A stretch of 5,616 nt of DNA from CAZEDU01 sp964511185 (lineage in GTDB: Bacteria > Myxococcota > Myxococcia > Myxococcales > Myxococcaceae): positions 1 through 5,616 of the forward strand of contig CAZEDU010000194.1 in assembly GCA_964511185.1 (NCBI GenBank), in the 5' to 3' direction. The notes beneath the pieces were generated by a model. The model was not told where the DNA came from. It saw only the letters and a list, made by a program, of their open reading frames with translations, and did not search any database. Below are positions 1 through 5,616 of this stretch, piece by piece. Within the stretch, counting starts at the first letter, position 1. The number at the start of each line of letters is the position of its first letter. Both the position numbers and the translations under genes were made by a program.

Positions 1-582
1 GCGCAAGAGCGCCTGCGCGGCGAACTTGCCGAGCGCGACGATGACCTTCGGCTGGATCGACGCGAGCTGCGCCTTGAGGAACGGCTCGCACGCGGCGATC
101 TCGTCGGGCTCGGGGTTGCGGTTGCCGGGCGGGCGGCACTTCACGACGTTGCAGATGTAGACCTGGTCGCGCTGGAAGCCCATCGCCTCGATCATCTTGG
201 TGAGCAGCTGCCCCGCCGCGCCGACGAACGGGATGCCCTGCTGGTCTTCCTCGGCGCCCGGCCCTTCGCCCACGAACACCAGCTCGGCCTTCGGGTTGCC
301 GGTGCCGAAGACGATCTGCTTGCGGCCCTTGCACAGCTTGCAGCGCGTGCAGTCGCCCAGCTCCCGGCGAATCTCGTCGAGCGGGCGCCAGGCCGGGGCA
401 ACCGCGGCGTCGACCTTGGCGGGCTCGGCCGGCTCGACGTTCGACGTGGCCGCTGGCGTCGTCGCCGGCGCGGGTGCGCGAGGCCCCCGCCAGAGCGTCT
501 TGCCGCCCTCCGCCTCCTGCCAGATCAAATGGCGGCGGAGATCTTCGAGCACTTCGGGTAACCCTTCGAGCGGCACGGCCAT
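1..582 (-). CDS. Family 4 (4Fe-4S) uracil-DNA glycosylase, 3' end cut by window edge
   Basis: Base-excision repair enzyme that removes uracil from DNA in the cytoplasm. I translated 194 residues from ATG at 580-582; the frame is open to base 1. Motif A is GEGPGAEED (residues 105-113), followed by IPFVGAAGQLL (118-127) and CNVVKCRPPGNRNPEP (144-159), all characteristic of family 4. The four expected iron-sulfur ligands are C78 and C81 (CTRC) plus C149 and C165 (Cx15C). The C-terminal HPxxLLR-type motif should lie beyond the left edge, so about 40-60 residues are missing. Residues 1-32 look helical (LEDLRRHLIWQE) and 33-65 form an Ala/Pro-rich linker, an extension relative to minimal thermophile enzymes of about 200 residues. 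A GGGA lies 5 nt before the ATG, and a stronger AGGAGAGGTGG lies 13 nt before it (596-606). No in-frame start is visible just upstream. The divergent neighbour is the phospholipase gene. The family call is firm; substrate range is not shown. Confidence 0.95.
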   Translation of the reverse strand, partial: MAVPLEGLPEVLEDLRRHLIWQEAEGGKTLWRGPRAPAPATTPAATSNVEPAEPAKVDAAVAPAWRPLDEIRRELGDCTRCKLCKGRKQIVFGTGNPKAELVFVGEGPGAEEDQQGIPFVGAAGQLLTKMIEAMGFQRDQVYICNVVKCRPPGNRNPEPDEIAACEPFLKAQLASIQPKVIVALGKFAAQALLR

Positions 583-587
583 GTCGG

Positions 588-606
588 TCCCTTTACCACC
601 TCTCCT
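588..606 (-). promoter_or_regulatory. Ribosome binding region of the uracil-DNA glycosylase gene
   Basis: On the minus strand a purine-rich AGGAGAGGTGG (complement of 596-606) is followed by AAAGGGA before the ATG ending at 582. The strong purine run is 13 nt from the ATG, slightly long for Shine-Dalgarno spacing; the closer GGGA at 588-591 is 5 nt away. Together they support the ATG at 582 as the start. I see no convincing -35/-10 pair. Confidence 0.5.
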
Positions 607-612
607 GGATCA

Positions 613-653
613 GGTGTGACACCGGCGCTTTCTCTCGCTGCTCGCGCGCCGGT
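613..653. repeat. Inverted repeats in the divergent intergenic region
   Basis: Two small dyads lie between the divergent glycosylase and phospholipase genes. GGTGTGACACC (613-623) is a perfect 5-bp inverted repeat around one central base. ACCGGCGC (621-628) and GCGCCGGT (646-653) are perfect 8-bp arms separated by 17 nt. They could be an operator for the divergent pair or a leader hairpin upstream of the GTG at 667. GC-rich sequence yields such dyads by chance, so function is speculative. Confidence 0.3.
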
Positions 654-666
654 ACCTTTGCCGATC

Positions 667-1572
667 GTGCGTCCACTCCGCGCGGCCGCCCTGCCCTGCG
701 CCGCCCTCGCCATCTCGCTCGTCGCGCTCTGGCCCACCGACGCCTTCGCCTGGGGCCCCCTGGCGCACCTGAGCTTCTCGTCGGCGGCGCTTCAGTTCAC
801 GGACCTGTTCAGCCCCGCGACGCGCCTGCTCTTGCAGCGCTTCGCGCCGGAGTTTCTCTACGGCTCGCTCGCGGCCGACATCATCGTCGGCAAGAACCTC
901 GCGCGGTACGCGGTGCACTGCCACAACTGGACGGTCGGCTTCCGCGTGCTCGAGCGGGCGCGCACGGACGCCCAGCGCGCCTTCTCGTTCGGCTTCCTGG
1001 CGCACCTGGCGGTCGACACGGTCGCGCACAACTACTACGTGCCCTACAAGACGGTGGAGGGCTTCCATCAGCGCGGCGCGGGCCACGCGTATTGGGAGCT
1101 GCGCTACGACCAGCAGCTCCCCAACGACCTCTGGAGGCTCGCCCGCCAGGTCTCGCGGCGCGAGTACCGAACGCACGACGAGCACCTCGAGGAGGTGCTG
1201 AGCGAGAGCTACGTCATTCCGTTCGCGGTCTCGCGCAAGCTGTTCGGCAGCCTCCTGCTCGCGGCCCGGCTGCGGAAGTGGCAGCGCTTCAGCGAGCTCA
1301 TCGCGCGCGAGAAGGACCTGTCGCTATACCCCGAGGAGGTCCGCGAGTGTCGGAAGCTCGCGGTGGGTCAGATCGTCGGCATGCTGCAACACGGCGCGCG
1401 GGCCGACTGCACCCGCGCCGACCCGACCGGATCGCGCAACCTGCACCTGGCCGACGTGTACCGGGGACAGCTCAAGGCGCGCGGCCAGCGCGAGTCGACC
1501 CGGCTGGCGCTGAAGGCGCGCGCGTCGTTCCGCGAGGGCATCTACGGCCGCCTGGAGCTACCGGCGCTCTGA
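667..1572 (+). CDS. Exported zinc-dependent phospholipase C family protein
   Basis: Member of the zinc-dependent phospholipase C family (PF00882 type), whose characterised enzymes cleave phospholipid head groups outside the cytoplasm. Taking GTG 667 as the start gives 301 residues. MRPLRAAAL plus a hydrophobic stretch ending TDAFA forms a signal peptide with an AxA cleavage site, leaving Trp29 as the mature N-terminus. The trinuclear zinc ligand set appears complete: W29, H34 (WGPLAH), D71 (AADI), H86 (HNW; H84 is an alternative), H113/D117/H121 (AHLAVDTVAH), and H140/E144 (HAYWE). Residues after about 150 are less recognisable. GTG 616 is in frame and would add 17 residues, but its codons have clearly lower third-position GC than the rest and leave only 33 bp to the divergent ATG; TTG 658 is another option. 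No clear Shine-Dalgarno precedes any of them. The 3' end overlaps convergent coaBC by 15 bp. The family is firm; substrate and true lipase activity are unproven. Confidence 0.88.
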   Translation: MRPLRAAALPCAALAISLVALWPTDAFAWGPLAHLSFSSAALQFTDLFSPATRLLLQRFAPEFLYGSLAADIIVGKNLARYAVHCHNWTVGFRVLERARTDAQRAFSFGFLAHLAVDTVAHNYYVPYKTVEGFHQRGAGHAYWELRYDQQLPNDLWRLARQVSRREYRTHDEHLEEVLSESYVIPFAVSRKLFGSLLLAARLRKWQRFSELIAREKDLSLYPEEVRECRKLAVGQIVGMLQHGARADCTRADPTGSRNLHLADVYRGQLKARGQRESTRLALKARASFREGIYGRLELPAL

Positions 1573-2784
1573 CGGGGTGACCGACAGCAAGAAGTCCCAA
1601 ATGGCTTGGGCCACCTCGCGCTTGCTGCCCTTGGCTTCGACGCGCCGGCCGCCGCGATCCATCACCACGACCTGGTTCTCGTCGCCGGCGAAGCCGCTCC
1701 CGGGCGCGCTGACGTCGTTGGCGACGATCGCGTCGAGCTCTTTCTGGCGCAGCTTCTCTTCGGCGTGCGGGAGGACGTCGTGGGTCTCCGCGGCGAAGCC
1801 GACCAGCATCGGCCGCTGGGCCGCGCCGGCGACCTTCTTCGACGCCTCGAGCAGCACGTCGGGCGTCCGCTCGAAGGCGATCGACTCGACCGCGTCGGAC
1901 TTCTTGACCTTCTGCGGGTGCCGCACCTGCGGGCGGTAGTCGGACACCGCCGCCGAGGCGATGAAGTAGTCGACGCCCTCGACCCGCGAAAGCACCTCGC
2001 GCGCCATGTCTTCGGCGGACACCACGTCCACCACCTCGAGCCCGTCGCGCTCCACCCTTCCCACGGGCCCGAGCACCACCGTCACCTTCGCACCGCGGGC
2101 GCGCGCGGCCTGCGCGACCGCGAGGCCCATCTTCCCGGTCGAAGGGTTGGAGAGAAAACGAACCGGGTCGATGAACTCGCGCGTCGGCCCCGCGGTGACG
2201 AGCACGCGCTTGCCCGCGAGCGGCCCGCCCGCGACGCAGCCCGCAGCGGCGTCGACGATGTCCTCCAGCTCCGCCAGGCGACCCGCGCCCACGTCGCCAT
2301 CGGCCAACAGCCCCACCGCGGGCCCGACCGTTCGGTAGCGCGGCTCGGAGAGCAGCGCGGCCAGGTTCTCCTGCGTGCGCGCGTGCTCCCACATCGCCGT
2401 GTTCATCGCCGGCGCGAGCAGCACCGGCCCGCGGTAGGCGAGCAGCGCGGTGGTGACCGCGTCGCCGGCCATGCCGGCCCGGATGCGCGCGAGCAGATCC
2501 GCGGTCGCGGGCGCGACGACGAAGAGATCCGCCCAGCGCGCCAGGTGGAGGTGCCCGAAGCTGGCTTCCCCTTCCGGGTCGAAGAGGTTCGCGACGACCG
2601 GATGCCCCGAGAGCGCTTGAAAGGTCAGCGGCGAGACGAACTTCTGCGCCGCCTCGGTCATCGCCACGCGCACGTCTGCGCCGGCGCGGCGCAGCTCGCG
2701 CACGAGGTCACAGCCCTTGTACGCGGCGATCCCTCCGCCGATGCCCACCGCGACGCGACGACCCTGCAGAAACGAGCGATCCAC
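1558..2784 (-). CDS. coaBC: Bifunctional phosphopantothenoylcysteine decarboxylase / phosphopantothenate-cysteine ligase
   Basis: Cytoplasmic fusion enzyme of coenzyme A synthesis. CoaB joins 4'-phosphopantothenate to cysteine using CTP; CoaC, an FMN flavoprotein, decarboxylates the product to 4'-phosphopantetheine. The 408 residues match the usual length of about 400. CoaC (about 5-180) shows GIGGGIAAYK (14-23), the catalytic-His region FGHLHLARWADL (H78), APATAD (91-96) and PAMNTAMW (125-132, N127). CoaB (about 190-402) shows VTAGPTRE (196-203), SNPSTGKMG (212-220), AAVSDYR (278-284), the KVKK loop (292-295), VGFAAET (328-334) and ANDVS (355-359). Odd: where the E. coli enzyme has its catalytic Cys in ACGDxGPGRM, this protein reads ADGDVGAGRL, with Asp162. 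The start is GTG 2784; an in-frame TAG four codons upstream rules out a longer protein, and the nearby ATG is out of frame. No strong ribosome binding site is visible. It lies 44 bp downstream of the repeat-protein gene on the same strand. Confidence 0.97.
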   Translation of the reverse strand: MDRSFLQGRRVAVGIGGGIAAYKGCDLVRELRRAGADVRVAMTEAAQKFVSPLTFQALSGHPVVANLFDPEGEASFGHLHLARWADLFVVAPATADLLARIRAGMAGDAVTTALLAYRGPVLLAPAMNTAMWEHARTQENLAALLSEPRYRTVGPAVGLLADGDVGAGRLAELEDIVDAAAGCVAGGPLAGKRVLVTAGPTREFIDPVRFLSNPSTGKMGLAVAQAARARGAKVTVVLGPVGRVERDGLEVVDVVSAEDMAREVLSRVEGVDYFIASAAVSDYRPQVRHPQKVKKSDAVESIAFERTPDVLLEASKKVAGAAQRPMLVGFAAETHDVLPHAEEKLRQKELDAIVANDVSAPGSGFAGDENQVVVMDRGGRRVEAKGSKREVAQAIWDFLLSVTPSERR

Positions 2785-2787
2785 GCC

Positions 2788-2799
2788 GCATAGCTATGC
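2788..2799. promoter_or_regulatory. Perfect 12-bp palindrome just upstream of coaBC
   Basis: GCATAGCTATGC is its own reverse complement. It lies 3 bp before the coaBC GTG, inside the 44-bp gap after the repeat-protein stop, and is an AT-rich patch in very GC-rich DNA. It could be a regulator's binding site or part of a -10 region: on the minus strand TTGCGC (complement of 2815-2820) lies 17 nt before ATAGCT. That promoter match is weak and would make the transcript nearly leaderless. There is no loop or T-tract, so it is not a terminator. Confidence 0.35.
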
Positions 2800-2828
2800 C
2801 CAGAGTGCGGGTCGGCGCAAATCGAAGA

Positions 2829-5616
2829 TCAATTGCGCAGGACCACCTCGGTGCGCACCGGCACGTCGATTTCGCGTGACAGCACGCCGCCCGGCGTCTC
2901 GGTGTGAAAGCTGCCCCACAGCACGGTGTAGCGTCCGGGCGTCAGCCCCTGGAACGTCACGGTCTCCTGCACCGGCTGGTAGAGCATCTGCGCGTAGGCC
3001 GAGCGGAACAGCTCGACGGGCGGATTGCCGACGCCGGTGGCGCTCCCTCGGACGACCCACAAGGCGGCACCTGGCTCGGGCGCGATGCGAACCGTCAGCG
3101 ACGAGGTCCCTGGCGCGGGCCCGAAGTCGATCCGCGCGTTCGGCCCGCGGACCTGCGCGACGGTGGTGAGCGCGTTCGCCCGCGCGGAACGCGCGCCGCG
3201 CTGCGCCTCGAGCGGATGGAAGCTGAACCGGTAGCTGCCCTCGGGCACCTCGACCGCGTACTGACCGTCGGCGCCCGTGACGATGGTGATGGGCTCCGAG
3301 CGTTCGACGTGCGTGCCTTCGATCTCCACGCCCGCCGCGGGCCGCCCATTGGCCAGGTAGGCGGTGCCCGACAGCCGAACCGCGCCCCGCAGCACCACCT
3401 CGACGCTCGAGGTGATGCGGCTGGTGACGTCGCGGTGGCCAGACATCGATCCCTTCTTCGCCACCAGCGAGAACTGCTGCACGTACGGAGGCCGCGTCAG
3501 CTCGAACTGCCCGTCTGGCCCGGTGAGCACCGACTCCTCGCAGACATCGCACGTCACCACCGCCTCGCCGACCGGCGCGCCGCCCTCGTCCCGCACGATC
3601 CCGGTCAACGCCGGCGCGCGCTTCAAGATCAGGTCGCCGAGATCGGGCGTCGCGGGATGGTCGACCATCAGCGGCTCGTACCCCGGCGCGTCCACCGCGA
3701 AGATGACGCGACCTTCCGCCGAGGTGAGCGGGAGCTCGAACCGGCCATCGGGGCTGTCGAGCTCGCGATCGTCGATGCGGAAGTGGCGCAGCGGCGCGCC
3801 GCTCTCGCTCACCACGCGGCCGCGGAAGGTGGCGCGGCGCTTGAGCACGAGCTGCACCTGCTTGTCCCCGGGCTTCGCCAGCACCCGCTCGGTCTGCTCG
3901 AAGCTGGGGTGTCTGGCCTCGAGCCGATAGGTGACCTCGCGCTTGAGCGGCCCGAGCTCGAAGCGCCCCGCGCCGTCGCTCACCGCCGGGCCCGCGCTGC
4001 GCGGCGCGGCGACCACCGTGGCGTTGACGATGGGCGCGCCTTGCTCGTCGACCACCGCGCCCTGGATCCGCCCGCCCTCCCGCAGCTGAGCCTGGACGTC
4101 GATCAGCTGCCCATCCTCGAGCGTGACGCGCTGCCGCTCCGACGGCAGGTAGTCGGGGTGCGCCGCCACCAGCCAGTACTGGTTCGGCGGGAGCCCGCGC
4201 ATGGTGACCACCCCGTCGGCGCCGGACACGCGGTCGCTTCGGAACGAGCCCTCGCGGTCGACCCACAGCACCGCGCTCGCGCCCTCCACCCGCCGCCCTT
4301 CGAGCGAGACCGTCACCCGCACGCCGGCCTTCGGCTCGAGCGCGAGCTCGACGTTCTCCGCCGGCGCGGTGACCTCCTTCTCCACCCCGCCCCAGTCGGA
4401 GTGGTGGGCGTGCAGCCGGTAGAGGCCGCGCGAAGGCACCTGCACCGAAAACTCGCCGCGCTCGTTGGCGACCACGTCGTCGCCGGTCGGCGAGACCAGC
4501 ACCGAGACGCCCGGCGCGGGGCGGCCGTACTCGTCGAGCACTCGCCCCGAGAGGGTGAACGCCCGCTCCATCACCAGCTCGAGCTGCGTCTCCTTCGCGC
4601 TCACCCGAACCGGCACCTCGGCGAGCTTGAACCCTTGCGCGGTCGCCCTCACCGCGTAGTCGCCGGGCGCGAGGGGCCCGAAGATCACCAGCTCTCCGGT
4701 GCGCGCCTTGCGCCGGCTCACCACCTCGCCCGCCTTGCTGAGCAGCACCAGCTCCGGGTTCGGCACCGGCTGCCCCTGCTCGTCGATCGGCGCGAGCAGC
4801 ACCGAGCCGCCCGCCTCGAGCTCCAGTCGGACGCGCGTCACCTCGTCGTCGAGCGTGACCGCCACCGGCGCGGAGCTGGTGCCCTGCCCACGCGCGGTGA
4901 CCATCGCGCTGTCGGGGTAGAGCCCGGTGATGCGCGCGCGGCCGTTCTCGGCGGTGACGATGCGGGAGAGGTGATCGCCGATCAGCTCGACCGTCGCGCT
5001 GGCGGGCGCGCCCTGCCGAACCACCTCGACCTCGAGCACGCGCGGCGAGGAGAGCGTCAGCCGCACTGGCTTCTCGTTCGCCTCGACCTGCGGGAGGCTC
5101 GCCGGCAGGTACCGCGCCGCCTCGGCCAGCACGTAGAACGGCCCCTCTCCCAGGCCGTCGAGCTGGAAGCTCCCGCGCCCGTCGCTCGTGGTGCGCAGCG
5201 GGATCGGCAGGCGTCGCGACACCGCGACGACGGTCGCGTTGGGAATCGCGGCGCCCCGCTCGTCCATCACCGTGCCGCGGATCGTGCGCAGCGGCGGCAG
5301 GTACAGCGCGACTGGATCGCCCGGCGCCGCGCGCTCCTTGAGCCCCGCGCCCCAGCCGGTCGCCTGCGCCCACACCGTGAACGACACCCCGCTCAGCCGC
5401 TCGAACTGGAAGCGGCCCGCCGCGTCGGCCACCGTCCGAGCCCCCGCGCTCAAGGCGCCCGCGTTCTGCCGCAAGAGCTCACCGACCTGCAGCGACGTCT
5501 CGCGCGCGGGGCAGGACAGCAACGCCTCGCCGCACGCGTGGCACCGAATGCTCCCGAGCGTGGCCTGCGCGCTGGCGGAGAGGAACACCTCGGCCCCCCC
5601 GACCGGCTTCCCGTAG
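2829..5616 (-). CDS. Giant tandem carboxypeptidase regulatory-like (CnaB-type) repeat protein, 5' end cut by window edge
   Basis: The 928 visible residues end at TGA 2829-2831. The frame is open through the right edge, and the codons before GTG 5586-5588 read YGKPVGGAE, a typical repeat opening, so that GTG is internal and the true start lies outside. Numbering from that GTG, I count at least 11 tandem beta-sandwich units of about 75-95 residues. The recurring pattern is a G-x-V strand, D/E-x-G-x-P-(I/V)-x-x-A-x-V, then DGxGxFxLxGL, then Y-x-V-x-A-x-x-x-G(Y/F). Clear examples are at 103-141, 347-381, 508-544, 662-696 and 738-778; the last unit has the GLTPGRYTVLWG element. Only five cysteines are visible: C16, C19, C26 in one unit and C680, C683 in another. 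No catalytic domain or membrane segment is seen. Such arrays usually occur on exported or surface proteins and may bind partners or act as spacers; export and function here are inferred. The gene may be co-transcribed with coaBC. Confidence 0.88.
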   Translation of the reverse strand, partial: YGKPVGGAEVFLSASAQATLGSIRCHACGEALLSCPARETSLQVGELLRQNAGALSAGARTVADAAGRFQFERLSGVSFTVWAQATGWGAGLKERAAPGDPVALYLPPLRTIRGTVMDERGAAIPNATVVAVSRRLPIPLRTTSDGRGSFQLDGLGEGPFYVLAEAARYLPASLPQVEANEKPVRLTLSSPRVLEVEVVRQGAPASATVELIGDHLSRIVTAENGRARITGLYPDSAMVTARGQGTSSAPVAVTLDDEVTRVRLELEAGGSVLLAPIDEQGQPVPNPELVLLSKAGEVVSRRKARTGELVIFGPLAPGDYAVRATAQGFKLAEVPVRVSAKETQLELVMERAFTLSGRVLDEYGRPAPGVSVLVSPTGDDVVANERGEFSVQVPSRGLYRLHAHHSDWGGVEKEVTAPAENVELALEPKAGVRVTVSLEGRRVEGASAVLWVDREGSFRSDRVSGADGVVTMRGLPPNQYWLVAAHPDYLPSERQRVTLEDGQLIDVQAQLREGGRIQGAVVDEQGAPIVNATVVAAPRSAGPAVSDGAGRFELGPLKREVTYRLEARHPSFEQTERVLAKPGDKQVQLVLKRRATFRGRVVSESGAPLRHFRIDDRELDSPDGRFELPLTSAEGRVIFAVDAPGYEPLMVDHPATPDLGDLILKRAPALTGIVRDEGGAPVGEAVVTCDVCEESVLTGPDGQFELTRPPYVQQFSLVAKKGSMSGHRDVTSRITSSVEVVLRGAVRLSGTAYLANGRPAAGVEIEGTHVERSEPITIVTGADGQYAVEVPEGSYRFSFHPLEAQRGARSARANALTTVAQVRGPNARIDFGPAPGTSSLTVRIAPEPGAALWVVRGSATGVGNPPVELFRSAYAQMLYQPVQETVTFQGLTPGRYTVLWGSFHTETPGGVLSREIDVPVRTEVVLRN
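2832..5616 (-). repeat. Array of at least 11 diverged carboxypeptidase regulatory-like domains (protein-level repeat)
   Basis: Approximate unit boundaries in DNA, in protein order: unit 1 (partial) 5616-5295; 2, 5288-5049; 3, 5042-4818; 4, 4817-4569; 5, 4562-4335; 6, 4328-4083; 7, 4079-3840; 8, 3836-3621; 9, 3617-3387; 10, 3383-3120; 11, 3113-2832. Units 2, 5, 7, 8, 9 and 10 match the family pattern best. Units 3, 4, 6 and 11 keep the strand rhythm but have lost parts of the D-x-G-x-P opening. I see no long DNA-level identity between units, so the array looks old and diverged. Boundaries are estimates from motif spacing. Confidence 0.6.

Noticed and set aside
197..619. A 140-codon plus-strand frame opposite the glycosylase gene
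   Set aside because: Ser/Pro-rich antisense product without a domain; the minus-strand frame contains all family 4 motifs.
474..1580. A 368-codon plus-strand frame overlapping the phospholipase gene
   Set aside because: Arg/Ala/Pro-rich shadow frame; the other plus-strand frame carries the signal peptide and full zinc ligand set.
1472..2392. A 306-codon minus-strand frame inside coaBC and the phospholipase 3' end
   Set aside because: Gly/Arg-rich low-complexity product in a shadow frame of coaBC; no support.
1606..2793. A 395-codon plus-strand frame antisense to nearly all of coaBC
   Set aside because: It is His/Arg-rich with no domain, and mirrors the codon bias of coaBC, whose motifs are unambiguous.
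2785..2828. Transcription terminator between the repeat-protein gene and coaBC
   Set aside because: The palindrome has no loop and no following T-tract, and no other stem-loop is evident in the gap.
2794..5373. An 859-codon open frame on the minus strand, overlapping the repeat-protein gene in another frame
   Set aside because: Its product is Arg/Gly/Ala-rich low complexity with no recognisable domain. The overlapping frame encodes clear ordered domains with GC-rich third positions. High GC removes stop codons and keeps the shadow frame open.
5511..5543. CHAC in the repeat protein as a cytochrome haem-binding site
   Set aside because: Haem c attachment needs CxxCH; here the residue after the second Cys is Gly.
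1..5616. A mobile element, defence island, CRISPR array or novel multi-gene system
   Set aside because: No transposase, integrase, direct-repeat array, attachment site or composition break is visible. Two of the four genes are standard housekeeping genes and the other two belong to recognisable families.

Overview
The window is very GC-rich (roughly 70% by eye), with codon third positions almost all G or C, so long open frames appear on both strands opposite the real genes. The gene set suggests Myxococcota or a related deltaproteobacterial lineage. It contains a family 4 iron-sulfur uracil-DNA glycosylase with an N-terminal extension, an exported zinc-dependent phospholipase C-type protein, a fused CoaBC, and a very long protein made of carboxypeptidase regulatory-like beta-sandwich repeats. 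The lineage is an inference from protein style, not a marker-based assignment.

Layout: (1) 1-582, minus strand: N-terminal 194 codons of a family 4 uracil-DNA glycosylase, cut by the left edge. (2) 583-666: short divergent intergenic region with small inverted repeats. (3) 667-1572, plus strand: complete exported zinc-dependent phospholipase C family protein. (4) 1558-2784, minus strand: complete coaBC, overlapping the phospholipase gene tail-to-tail by 15 bp. (5) 2785-2828: 44-bp gap holding a perfect 12-bp palindrome. (6) 2829-5616, minus strand: C-terminal 928 codons of a giant repeat protein, cut by the right edge.

Three of the four genes run leftward. The repeat-protein gene and coaBC are 44 bp apart and may be co-transcribed. 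The phospholipase gene is the only rightward gene. It sits between coaBC and the glycosylase gene, so it may have been inserted between two formerly adjacent housekeeping genes. The genes do not form an obvious common pathway: CoaBC makes 4'-phosphopantetheine for coenzyme A, the glycosylase repairs uracil in DNA, and the other two are predicted envelope or secreted proteins.

I found no mobile element, CRISPR array, tRNA, rRNA or defence cassette. The most notable points are an apparent Cys-to-Asp replacement at the catalytic cysteine position of the CoaC domain, the gene order around the phospholipase, and the at least 11-domain repeat protein with two CxxC-bearing domains.
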